Shown in pieces: positions 17,110-25,713 of a stretch of 64,000 bases of DNA (positions within the stretch are counted from its first letter, which is position 1; every line of letters starts with the position of its first letter). The notes beneath the pieces are model-generated. The model did not search any database. It saw only the letters and a program-made list of their open reading frames with translations, and was not told where the DNA came from. This DNA is from Nocardioides sp. Arc9.136 (GTDB lineage: Bacteria > Actinomycetota > Actinomycetes > Propionibacteriales > Nocardioidaceae): the NCBI RefSeq assembly GCF_030506255.1, contig NZ_CP113431.1, positions 930,001 to 994,000 on the forward strand, written 5' to 3'. Made by a program: the position numbers and the translations under genes.

Positions 17110-19220
17110 CGACGACGAGCCGCCCCTCGCAGCACCCGGCCGCCGAGCCGGGCGCGGCACCGGCCCCCGACGGACGCACCCGGCTGCGGCGCGACATCGA
17201 GGGCCTGCGGGCCGTCGCCGTCGGGACCGTGCTGCTCTACCACGCCAGCAGCTCCCTGCTCCCGGGCGGCTTCGTCGGCGTGGACGTCTTCTTCGTCATC
17301 TCCGGGTTCCTCATCACCTCGCTCCTCCTGCGGGAGGCCGCCCGCGACGGGCGGATCTCCCTGGTCGACTTCTACGCGCGGCGGGCGCGCCGCCTGCTCC
17401 CGGCGGCCTCGCTCGTCCTGGTGGTGACCGCGCTGGCCGGCTGGGCGCTGCTGCCGCGCTCGGCCCACGCCGACCTCGCCACGGACGTCGCGTCCGCCAC
17501 GGTGTACGCCGTCAACTGGACACTGGCCGCGCGCTCGGTCGACTACCTGGCCGAGGCCGCGACGCCCTCCGCCGTGCAGCACTACTGGTCGCTGTCGGTC
17601 GAGGAGCAGTACTACGTGGTGTGGCCGCTGCTGATGCTGGTGGTGCTCGCCCTCACGCGCCGCCGGAGGGGCAGCGTCGAGCGGTGGTTCCTCGCCACCG
17701 CCGCCACCGTCCTGGGCGTCTCGTTCCTCCTCGGCGTGCTCCGCACGGCGAGCGACCCCGCCGCGGCGTACTTCACCAGCCACACCCGGGTCTGGGAGCT
17801 CGCGGTCGGCTCGGTGCTGGCCTGCCTGGCCACCCCGGCCGCACGGATGTCCCGCGCCGCCGCGGAGGTGCTGGCCGCGGCCGGCCTGGGCGCCATCGTC
17901 GTGGCGGCCCTCACCCTCGACTCCGCGACCCCGTGGCCGGGCGTCGCGGCGCTGCTCCCGACCCTGGGCGCGGCGGCGGTGATCGGCGCGGGCTGCGCGC
18001 ACCCGGCGTCCTGGGCCGGCCGGCTGCTCGGGCTCGGCCCGCTCGTGTGGCTCGGCGGCCTCTCCTACGCCGTCTACCTCTGGCACTGGCCGCTGCTCGT
18101 CATCGGCGGCTCGGTGTGGGACCTGGGGACCTGGTCCTCGCTGGGCCTCGCGCTCCTGGCCGTGCCGCTGGCCTGGCTCACCCGGCACCTCGTGGAGGAC
18201 CCCGTCCGGTTCCACCGCGGTCTCGGGGCACGACCGGGGCGGGCGCTCGCGGCCGGCGGCGCCGCCATGGCGCTGTGCCTGGTGGTCGCCGGCCTGCTCT
18301 GGGCCGGCGCGCCCCGCCTGGACGGGGCGACCGGACGCGGCGCGACCGCGCTGGTCGCCGAGCCCTCGGCCGACCGGTGGGAGGTCGTGGACCGTCCCGC
18401 GCGGTTCTTCACCCGGCGCGGGCCGCTCACGCCCGATCCGGCGGTGGCGACCGAGGACGTGCCGGCCTACTACGACGACGACTGCCAGCTCAGCCCCGGC
18501 GAGACCGAGGTCCGCCCCTGCGAGTACGGCGACACCGACGGCACGACGACCGTCGCCCTCCTCGGCGACTCGAAGATGGGCCAGTGGTTCACCGCCTTCG
18601 ACGCGATCGCGCGCGAGGAGGGCTGGCGCCTGCAGTTGCGCCTGAAGTCGGCCTGCTCCTTCACCCTGCAGGGCCTGGAGGAGGACTGCGCGCCGTACGC
18701 CCGCAACGTCCTCGACGCCTACGCCGCCGACGGCGCGCCCGACGTGGCGTTCGTGTCGCAGGGCAGCCCCACGGACGAGCCGGGCCTGCTCGAGGGCCAC
18801 CGCGAGGCCCTCGAGGAGCTGATGGCGATGGGGACGCGCGTCGTCGTCGTGGACGACAACCCCTCGCCGCGGCGGGCGGCGACCTACCGGTGCGTGGAGC
18901 GCAACCCTGGCCGCTACGGGCGCTGCGACACCCCGCGCGGCGAGGACGTCGACGGCTACGGCAGCGAGACGCTCGCGCTCCTGGCCGACCGGCTCGACCT
19001 GCCCGTCGTGGACCTCGACCGCTGGATCTGCCCCGGCGAGGGCGCGTGCCCGTCCGCGATCGGAGGCGTGCTCGTCCTGCGCCAGGGGTCGCACCTGACC
19101 GACACCTTCGTCCGCACGCTGACGCCGATGCTGCACCGGGAGCTGAGCGAGGCCGGCGTGGCCCGCACCCCCGTGGAGCAGATCACCGTGGACGACGTGC
19201 CGCCCTCACAGGTCGGCTGA
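17106..19220 (+). CDS. Acyltransferase-3 membrane protein with SGNH domain
   Basis: O-acyltransferase of the OafA type that would acetylate an exported glycan. Residues 25-400 carry about ten membrane helices and the family signatures RRDIEGLRAVAV, FVGVDVFFVISGFLIT, FYARRARRLLPAA, YWSLSVEEQYY and YAVYLWHWPLL. Residues about 470-704 form the extracytoplasmic SGNH domain with LLGDSKMGQW, and C-terminal QGSHLTD supplying the catalytic Asp/His region. The GTG start overlaps the upstream glycosyltransferase stop, so they are coupled. The last 15 nt overlap the convergent glycosyltransferase gene. Confidence 0.92.
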   Translation: MTTTSRPSQHPAAEPGAAPAPDGRTRLRRDIEGLRAVAVGTVLLYHASSSLLPGGFVGVDVFFVISGFLITSLLLREAARDGRISLVDFYARRARRLLPAASLVLVVTALAGWALLPRSAHADLATDVASATVYAVNWTLAARSVDYLAEAATPSAVQHYWSLSVEEQYYVVWPLLMLVVLALTRRRRGSVERWFLATAATVLGVSFLLGVLRTASDPAAAYFTSHTRVWELAVGSVLACLATPAARMSRAAAEVLAAAGLGAIVVAALTLDSATPWPGVAALLPTLGAAAVIGAGCAHPASWAGRLLGLGPLVWLGGLSYAVYLWHWPLLVIGGSVWDLGTWSSLGLALLAVPLAWLTRHLVEDPVRFHRGLGARPGRALAAGGAAMALCLVVAGLLWAGAPRLDGATGRGATALVAEPSADRWEVVDRPARFFTRRGPLTPDPAVATEDVPAYYDDDCQLSPGETEVRPCEYGDTDGTTTVALLGDSKMGQWFTAFDAIAREEGWRLQLRLKSACSFTLQGLEEDCAPYARNVLDAYAADGAPDVAFVSQGSPTDEPGLLEGHREALEELMAMGTRVVVVDDNPSPRRAATYRCVERNPGRYGRCDTPRGEDVDGYGSETLALLADRLDLPVVDLDRWICPGEGACPSAIGGVLVLRQGSHLTDTFVRTLTPMLHRELSEAGVARTPVEQITVDDVPPSQVG

Positions 19221-21335
19221 GGCCCCGACCGGTCCTGCCGCCCGGGCCGCGACCAGCCCGGTGACCACCTCGGCGGCGGCGGCCACGTCCCCGAGCAGGG
19301 TCGTGTGCGCGAGCGACCGGCGCGACATCACGCTCCCGGGCTCGACGATCGCCCAGACCGGGGTGCCGCTGCCGAGGTAGTCGGAGAGCTTCGAGGGCAG
19401 GTAGGGGTTGCCGCCGGGCCCGTGCTCGGAGGAGTCGGCGTCGTTGACGACGAGCACGTCGAAGCGGCGGGTCAGGGCGAGGAACTCCAGGAACCCGACG
19501 TAGGGGTTGACCACCACGCAGTCGGCCAGGCCCGCGTCGACGACCGCCGAGCGGATCGTGGCGGGGTCCTGGGTGAAGACGTGCAGGCGGACCCTGGACC
19601 GCACGTGCGCCGGGAGGCCCTCCAGCGCGCCGGTCACCTCGGTGAGCCCGCGGGTGGGGTAGAACGCGCCGAAGTAGCCGAGGTTCACGACGCCCTCGTC
19701 GAGGACGTAGTCCGGCTCCGCGAGGTCGTAGAACCGCGGCGGCAGGGTCGGGTGCGGACGCACCGTGGCGACCGCGCGCACGCGCTCGGCCAGCGCGGGG
19801 TCGGGGCAGTAGTCCAGCATGTACTCGAGCTGGTTCTCGTTGGTGAAGAGCACCTCGTCGGCCAGCGCGTACGCCGCGACCTCCGCCCACTCGAACGTGT
19901 CGTGGTGGCCCGGTGGCTCGAACCCGGCGGCGCGCATCCCCGACCGGAGCTCCTCGAGCAGGGCACCCTCCCGGGCCCGTCCCGGCCGGCGGCGGCCGTG
20001 GATCGTGCGGCTGATGGGGTCGGAGAACTCGGCGGTCCACGGGACCGAGGGGTTGCGCAGCTTGTACTGCGCGGCGACCAGGTGGCTGGCGACCCACATC
20101 GCTCGGGAGTACACCGACCGGTGGTCGGTGCCCCACTCCTCCAGCTGGGCGAAGACACCGCCGGACCACGACTCCACCGAGCCCCAGGAGCTGAAGTCGG
20201 CGGGGCCGCCGAGCGCGGCGACCCGAGCGACCCAGGGGTCGGCGATGACCTTCAACGACGTGTCGCGGTCGCGCATCTCGTCGAGGTCCTTGCAGACGAC
20301 GTCGACGAGGACCCCGCGCTCGCGCAGCCGCCGGGCGGCGACGATGCCCGCGGTGCCCACCCAGGGCGTGAAGCAGTAGAGGAGGGCCAGGTTCTGCGCC
20401 GCACCCTCGTTCACCGTGGACCAGAACATCCGGCGCAGGCGGCGGCTCTCGACGTCCTCGATCACGGTGGTGCGCTGGTCGGGGTTGCGGCCGAGGAAGC
20501 GCTGGGCGTGGACCAGCTGGCTGCGGACCATGTGCCGGGTCAGCCGCTCCACGTCGCCGGTGGAGTCGGGGATGCTCTCGAGGCTGCCGATGCAGGCGAG
20601 CCGCTGGGTGATGGAGAAGTCGTAGCCCGGCTCCTGGCGCGAGAGCGAGTCCGGCACCTTCGTGCGCAGGTAGCAGGCGCGGCGGTCGGGCAGGACCCGG
20701 AAGGAGAACTGCTCGTGGGCGAAGGCCTTGGTCCAGAAGACGAAGTCCGAGCCGCCGCGGAGGGAAAAGTCGTAGCCCACGGTCCGGGCGAGCGAGACGG
20801 GGACCAGCTTGCCGACGTTCAGGGAGATCGCCTGCGGCAGCCGCACGACCGGCACGGGCGCACCCTCGGCGGCGCCGGGGATGGCGAGGGCCGCGGTCAG
20901 CGCGTCGGAGTAGTAGTTGGCGAAGTCCGGGGCGTCGGGTGCGTCCGGCTCGACGTCGGCCAGCCAGGCGAGCGGGACGATGCCGGGCTCGACCGCGGCG
21001 AGCAGGTCCTCGAGGTAGTGGGGCGTCACCCGGTCGTCGTCGTCGACGATCGTCATGTGGGTCCCGCGCGCCGCCCAGAGGCCGACGGTCCGCGCGTGGG
21101 CGACACCCGGGCGCTCGGAGCGGAGCACCCGGACGTGCATGTCGGTCTGCTGCCGGGCGACCTCCTCGACCGCCTCGTAGGTGCCGTCGGAGGAGCCGTT
21201 GACGACGACCACGACCTCGAACGCGTCGGCCGGGAGGGTCTGCGCGGCGAGGGAGGAGAGGGCCTCGCCGACGATCTCGGGGCGCCCGCGGGTGGCCACG
21301 ACGACCGAGATATCAGGTGGCAGACTGCCGCTCAT
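19206..21335 (-). CDS. GT2-plus-GT4-like fused glycosyltransferase
   Basis: A 709-residue bifunctional protein. Residues 8-240 are a GT2 (GT-A) domain with ISVVVATRGR, VVNGSSDGT and the metal motif VDDDDR. After a linker, residues about 325-705 are the same GT4-like module as in the gene at 15238-17109, including LLYCFTPWVGTAG, YSRAM, NPYLPSKLSDYLGSGTPVWA. Start ATG 21335 has GAAGGGA upstream. The gene is convergent with the acyltransferase, overlapping it by 15 nt, and divergent from the methyltransferase at 21399. It probably adds two residues, or a branched residue, to the surface polymer. Confidence 0.82.
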   Translation of the reverse strand: MSGSLPPDISVVVATRGRPEIVGEALSSLAAQTLPADAFEVVVVVNGSSDGTYEAVEEVARQQTDMHVRVLRSERPGVAHARTVGLWAARGTHMTIVDDDDRVTPHYLEDLLAAVEPGIVPLAWLADVEPDAPDAPDFANYYSDALTAALAIPGAAEGAPVPVVRLPQAISLNVGKLVPVSLARTVGYDFSLRGGSDFVFWTKAFAHEQFSFRVLPDRRACYLRTKVPDSLSRQEPGYDFSITQRLACIGSLESIPDSTGDVERLTRHMVRSQLVHAQRFLGRNPDQRTTVIEDVESRRLRRMFWSTVNEGAAQNLALLYCFTPWVGTAGIVAARRLRERGVLVDVVCKDLDEMRDRDTSLKVIADPWVARVAALGGPADFSSWGSVESWSGGVFAQLEEWGTDHRSVYSRAMWVASHLVAAQYKLRNPSVPWTAEFSDPISRTIHGRRRPGRAREGALLEELRSGMRAAGFEPPGHHDTFEWAEVAAYALADEVLFTNENQLEYMLDYCPDPALAERVRAVATVRPHPTLPPRFYDLAEPDYVLDEGVVNLGYFGAFYPTRGLTEVTGALEGLPAHVRSRVRLHVFTQDPATIRSAVVDAGLADCVVVNPYVGFLEFLALTRRFDVLVVNDADSSEHGPGGNPYLPSKLSDYLGSGTPVWAIVEPGSVMSRRSLAHTTLLGDVAAAAEVVTGLVAARAAGPVGASADL

Positions 21336-21398
21336 GCTGACGATCCCTTCGACCTTCCCCAGGCTCGTGCCGGGGCCTCTCGAGACGAGGGACGCCCG

Positions 21399-23204
21399 GT
21401 GACGACAACGGGACCGGACGATACGCGAACCGGACGGGCGCTGATCGTCGGCGTGGACCGACCCGGCGCGGCGCAGGTCTTCGGAGGTGCGCTCGAGCGC
21501 GTCGTCGTCACCACGTACGACGACATGGCGGCCGACCTGGCTACCGAGCTGGCCACCGACCTGGCCGCCGAGCACGACCCCACCGTCGCTGCGCCGACGA
21601 CGGACCCGCTCGTCTTCGTCGGTGTCGCGGCGGGACCCGGGATGCAGCAGGCGGTCGACGCCGCTCTCGCGCTCGTGAGGCAGCCGGGCGGGACGGGCCA
21701 GGAGCCGCCGGTGCTCGCCGTCGAGATCCCCTGGGACCTCGACGCGCTGGACCACCTGCGCGCCCGGCTCACGGACCCGGCGGCCCCGGCGCTGACCGGT
21801 GTACGCCGCTTCCGCGACCGGCCGTGCGTCGTGCTCGGCGGTCCCTCGGCGCCGGTCGCCGACCCGGCCTGGGTGCTCGACGCGGTGCTGACGGCCGGCA
21901 CGACGGCCCCCGACGCCCGCACCAGCCACCAGGAGCAGGTCGCCGCGGAGTGGGAGCGGGCCGCCGCGGCGGCCCAGCTCCAGCGCAAGGAGGAGCAGCT
22001 CCGGCGGGTCCGGGCCGAGCTGGCGGAGGCCCGCCAGCAGCTCGGTGACCGGCGGGACGGCCCCCGCACCCGCCCGGCAGGTGGTCGCGGCCCCGGGCAG
22101 AAGAAGCGTCCGGCGCCCCAGGGACAGGCGCAGGCGCGCCCGGCCGGGCCCGCGGCCTCGGCGAGGAGCCTGTTCGCCGTCGTGGGTCGCCGCGTGGGCC
22201 GCGGGCCTCGCGCGGGCCTGCTCGTGACCGCCGTCCTGGCGCTGCTCGCGCTGGTGCTGCCGGCCGTCGTCTTCGGCCTCGTCGCGGGCGCGGAGGGCGT
22301 CGTGGTCGGCCTCGCGCTCGGCGTCCTCCTGCTCGGCCTGGCCGCGCTGGCCGCGGTGGTCGCCTTCGCCCAGCGGTCCACCACCGCCCGGCTCGCGCAC
22401 CTGGAGCGTGTCGTGGCCCGGCAGGGCCGGGACGCCCGCGGCCGCAGCCGGCGCCAGCTCGCCGTGGTCGAGGAGACCCGCGACCGCGCCCGGCGCCAGG
22501 GCCGCCGGCTGCGCAAGGTGCAGCGCGCCGTCGACGCCGTCCCCGCCCACCTCACCCGGACCGTGCAGAACGACGGGCTCACCGTCCGGCGCCAGGTGCA
22601 GGCGCTCGTCAACCTCAGCCAGATGGCGCCGATGCGCGCCGGCGTCCCGGCGCTGGGCGGCTGGGCCGCCTCACCCGACTTCGCGGTCGAGGTCGTCGAC
22701 CGGCTGCTCGAGCAGCGGCCGCGGCTGGTCGTCGAGGCAGGCAGCGGCGTCTCGACGCTGCTCCTCGCCCTCGCCGCCCGCGAGCACGGGCTCGACACGC
22801 GCATCGTGTCGCTGGACCACGACGCCCACTACGCCGCGCAGACCCGGGAGCTGCTCGAGCGCCACGGCGTGGCCGACCGCGCGGAGGTCCGCTGGGCGCC
22901 GCTCGCCCGGACCCACGTGCCGGGCCACCTGACCCCCTGGTACGACGAGGCGGCGATCGCCGACCTCCACGACGTCGGCATGCTCGTCGTCGACGGCCCC
23001 CCGACGGCGACCGGCCCGGCCGCGCGGTACCCCGCGGTCCCGCTGCTGCGCGACCGCCTCGCGGCCCGCTGCACCATCGTCGTCGACGACACCACCCGCG
23101 CCTCGGACCTCGAGGTGACCGAGCGCTGGGCGCTCCTGCTGCCGGACTTCGAGGTCCGCAGCCTCCCGCTGGAGAAGGGCGCGGTGGTGATGCGTCGGGG
23201 CTGA
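21399..23204 (+). CDS. Membrane-anchored class I methyltransferase-like protein
   Basis: A 601-residue protein. Residues 1-170 are an unrecognised soluble region. Residues 176-220 form a likely coiled coil (WERAAAAAQLQRKEEQLRRV), and 222-265 are basic and disordered. Two membrane segments (about 273-295 and 301-325) form a hairpin. A second coiled-coil-like stretch precedes a Rossmann-type SAM domain (about 420-601) with VVEAGSGVSTLLLALAA and MLVVDGPP. Such modules methylate O-groups or sit in glycan clusters. Start GTG 21399 follows a GAGGG. A role in capping or chain-length control is possible but unproven. Confidence 0.75.
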   Translation: MTTTGPDDTRTGRALIVGVDRPGAAQVFGGALERVVVTTYDDMAADLATELATDLAAEHDPTVAAPTTDPLVFVGVAAGPGMQQAVDAALALVRQPGGTGQEPPVLAVEIPWDLDALDHLRARLTDPAAPALTGVRRFRDRPCVVLGGPSAPVADPAWVLDAVLTAGTTAPDARTSHQEQVAAEWERAAAAAQLQRKEEQLRRVRAELAEARQQLGDRRDGPRTRPAGGRGPGQKKRPAPQGQAQARPAGPAASARSLFAVVGRRVGRGPRAGLLVTAVLALLALVLPAVVFGLVAGAEGVVVGLALGVLLLGLAALAAVVAFAQRSTTARLAHLERVVARQGRDARGRSRRQLAVVEETRDRARRQGRRLRKVQRAVDAVPAHLTRTVQNDGLTVRRQVQALVNLSQMAPMRAGVPALGGWAASPDFAVEVVDRLLEQRPRLVVEAGSGVSTLLLALAAREHGLDTRIVSLDHDAHYAAQTRELLERHGVADRAEVRWAPLARTHVPGHLTPWYDEAAIADLHDVGMLVVDGPPTATGPAARYPAVPLLRDRLAARCTIVVDDTTRASDLEVTERWALLLPDFEVRSLPLEKGAVVMRRG

Positions 23205-23228
23205 CACCCCGACGGTCGCGCTGCCCCC

Positions 23229-23257
23229 CGCCGCCCCCGTGGACCACGGGGGCGGCG
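23229..23257. terminator. Bidirectional hairpin terminator
   Basis: Perfect 14-bp arms (23229-23242 and 23244-23257) with a 1-nt loop lie between the convergent methyltransferase gene (ends 23204) and nucleotide-sugar dehydrogenase gene (stop at 23264). Confidence 0.82.
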
Positions 23258-23263
23258 CGGTGG

Positions 23264-24517
23264 TCAGAGCCGGTGGGTGCTCTCGCCGGTCGTGCGCCCG
23301 CGGGTGTCGAACAGGCAGCGGGCCGAGGCCTCGATCGCGTCGAGGTCGTAGGCGCTGTGCTGCTGGAGCAGCACGGTCAGGTCCGCGTCGGCGGCCGCGG
23401 CGAGCACGTCCTCTCCGGCCGACGTGGTGCCCGCGACGTCCCACGAGGCGACGTGCGGGTCGTGGTAGCGCACCGATGCGCCCAGCTGGAGCAGCCGCTT
23501 GGCCACGTCGACGGCCGGCGACTCGCGCTGGTCGGCGATGTCGGGCTTGTAGGTGACGCCGAGCAGCAGCACGGTGCTGCCGCGCACCGCCTTCTCCTGG
23601 TCGTTGAGCAGCGAGGCGATCCGGCTCACGACGTACGCCGGCATCGAGGAGTTGATCTCCTGGGCCAGCTCGACGAAGCGGAAGCCGTAGCCCAGCTGCG
23701 TGCGCACCCGGTGGCTGAGGTAGTTGGGGTCGATCGGGATGCAGTGCCCGCCGACGCCGGGGCCCGGGGTGAAGGCTTGGAAGCCGAACGGCTTGGTCGA
23801 GGCGAGCCGGACGACCTCCCAGAAGTCGATCTCGAGCTCGTGGAAGAAGCGCGCCATCTCGTTGACCAGCGCGATGTTCACGTGCCGGTAGGTGTTCTCG
23901 AGCAGCTTGGCCGACTCCGCCTCGCGGGTGCCCGACGCCACGACCACGGTGTCGACGACGCGGGAGTAGAACGCCCGCGCCTTCTCCTGGGCGGCGGGGT
24001 CGTCGGCGCCGACGACCTTGGGCGTGTTCTTGAGGCCGTACGTCGCGTTGCCCGGGTCGATCCGCTCGGGGCTGTACGCCACGTGCAGCTCGTCGGCACC
24101 CAGGCCCGAGAGCTCCTCGAGCAGCGGCCGGACGACCTCCGCCGTCGTGCCGGGGTAGGTGGTGGACTCGAGGACCACCAGCGTGCCGGGCCGCAGGTGC
24201 GGGCCGATGCCGCGGCAGGCGCCCTCGACCGCGGCGAGGTCCGGGCCGCCCTCGGCGCTCAGCGGCGTCGGGACGCAGATCACGACCGCGTCGGCCTCGG
24301 CGACGCAGGTGGCGTCGTCGGTGGCGGTGAAGCCGGTCGCGAGGAGCTCGCCGATCTCGGCGTCGTCCAGGTCGTCGACGTGCGAGCGTCCGGCGTTGAG
24401 GCCGTCCACGACGCCGCGGGACACGTCCAGCCCGGTGACGGAGAGTCCGGCGCGGCAAGCCTCCGCGACCAGTGGGAGCCCGACGTACCCGAGCCCCACG
24501 ACGACGAGGTCGCCCAT
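23264..24517 (-). CDS. wecC: UDP-sugar dehydrogenase, probably UDP-ManNAc dehydrogenase (WecC)
   Basis: NAD-dependent enzyme performing a two-step four-electron oxidation of a UDP-sugar to a UDP-uronic acid. It has an N-terminal Rossmann motif VVGLGYVGLP, ESTTYPGTT, the central helix region LLENTYRHVNIALVNEM, and the catalytic Cys in GPGVGGHCIPIDP. The C-terminal UDP-binding domain contains GVTYKPDIADQRESPA. The 417-residue length fits. Its divergent neighbour is a UDP-GlcNAc 2-epimerase, so UDP-ManNAc is the likely substrate, although UDP-Glc or UDP-GlcNAc dehydrogenases look similar. ATG 24517 has a GGAGAGG site upstream. Confidence 0.87.
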   Translation of the reverse strand: MGDLVVVGLGYVGLPLVAEACRAGLSVTGLDVSRGVVDGLNAGRSHVDDLDDAEIGELLATGFTATDDATCVAEADAVVICVPTPLSAEGGPDLAAVEGACRGIGPHLRPGTLVVLESTTYPGTTAEVVRPLLEELSGLGADELHVAYSPERIDPGNATYGLKNTPKVVGADDPAAQEKARAFYSRVVDTVVVASGTREAESAKLLENTYRHVNIALVNEMARFFHELEIDFWEVVRLASTKPFGFQAFTPGPGVGGHCIPIDPNYLSHRVRTQLGYGFRFVELAQEINSSMPAYVVSRIASLLNDQEKAVRGSTVLLLGVTYKPDIADQRESPAVDVAKRLLQLGASVRYHDPHVASWDVAGTTSAGEDVLAAAADADLTVLLQQHSAYDLDAIEASARCLFDTRGRTTGESTHRL

Positions 24518-24590
24518 GTCCTGTTCCTCTCCTGGAGTGCCCTGCTGCTAGGTTCTGGCAGCCCCAGACCCTAACCCCAGGACGTCTCGC

Positions 24591-25691
24591 ATGCCCGTCC
24601 CCCCCGCCGAGATCTGGCACGTGACCGGTGCCCGGCCGAACTTCCCGAAGGCGGCTCCCGTCCTCCGCGCGATGGCGCGGCACGGTCACCGCCAGCGGCT
24701 CGTGCACACCGGGCAGCACTACGACGACAACATGTCGACGGTCTTCTTCGAGCAGCTCGACCTGCCGCGTCCCGACCTCAACCTGGGGGTCGGCTCCGGC
24801 ACGCACGCGGTCCAGGTCGGCACGGTGATGGCGCGCCTGGAGGAGCTGTGGACCGCGGAGCGGCCGGCGCTCGTCATGGTCTACGGGGACGTCAACTCGA
24901 CGGTCGCCGCGGCCATGGTCACCAGCAAGATGGGCATCCCGCTGGCCCACGTCGAGGCGGGCCTGCGCAGCTTCGACCGGACGATGCCGGAGGAGGTCAA
25001 CCGGCTGGTCACCGACCGCCTCAGCGACCTGCTGCTCGCCACGAGCGTCGACGCCGTGGCGCACCTGGCCCGCGAGGGCGTGGACCCCGACGCGGTCCAC
25101 CTCGTGGGCAACCCGATGATCGACACCCTGCTCAGCCACCGCGCCGAGCTCGGTCCGCACCGCCTGGCCGGCCTGCCGGACCTGCCCGCGTCGTACGCCG
25201 TGGCGACCCTGCACCGGCCGGCGAACGTCGACCACGACGACGCCCTGGTCGAGCTCGTCAAGGGCCTGCACGCGACGGCCGACCAGGTGCCGGTCGTGCT
25301 GCCGGTCCACCCCCGCAGCCGGCCCAGCCTCACCCGCGCCGGGCTGTTCGAGCACCCCGCGGTGCACGCGGTCGACCCGCTGCCGTACCTGGAGTTCCTC
25401 AGCCTGGTCGACGGCAGCGCCCTGGTCGTCACCGACTCCGGTGGGATCCAGGAGGAGACCACCGTGCTCGGGGTGCCGTGCCTGACGGTGCGGCCCAACA
25501 CCGAGCGCCCGGTGACGATCACCCAGGGGACCAACCGGCTCGTCGAGGCGACCGGCCTGGCCACCGCCGTCGCCGCCGCCCTCGCCGCCGGGCGGCCCGA
25601 GCAGTGGCCGGTGCCGCCGCTGTGGGACGGCCACGCGGGCGAGCGGATCGCCGACGTCGTGACCGCCTACCTCGCGTCCCGGTCGGGCTGA
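24591..25691 (+). CDS. wecB: UDP-N-acetylglucosamine 2-epimerase (WecB)
   Basis: Non-hydrolysing epimerase interconverting UDP-GlcNAc and UDP-ManNAc. The 366 residues show VYGDVNSTVA, HVEAGLRSFDRTMPEEVNR, ATLHRPANVD, and TDSGGIQEE followed by GVPCLTVRPNTERP, all characteristic. The N-terminal nucleotide loop reads GARPNFPKAAP rather than the common G-T-R-P-E form, a variant known in the family. It is divergent from wecC, with both promoters in the 73-bp gap (TAGGTT at 24548-24553 for this strand). Together they supply UDP-ManNAcA for the local glycan. Confidence 0.94.
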   Translation: MPVPPAEIWHVTGARPNFPKAAPVLRAMARHGHRQRLVHTGQHYDDNMSTVFFEQLDLPRPDLNLGVGSGTHAVQVGTVMARLEELWTAERPALVMVYGDVNSTVAAAMVTSKMGIPLAHVEAGLRSFDRTMPEEVNRLVTDRLSDLLLATSVDAVAHLAREGVDPDAVHLVGNPMIDTLLSHRAELGPHRLAGLPDLPASYAVATLHRPANVDHDDALVELVKGLHATADQVPVVLPVHPRSRPSLTRAGLFEHPAVHAVDPLPYLEFLSLVDGSALVVTDSGGIQEETTVLGVPCLTVRPNTERPVTITQGTNRLVEATGLATAVAAALAAGRPEQWPVPPLWDGHAGERIADVVTAYLASRSG

Positions 25692-25713
25692 CCGACGCTC
25701 GCCGGTCGCGGGC

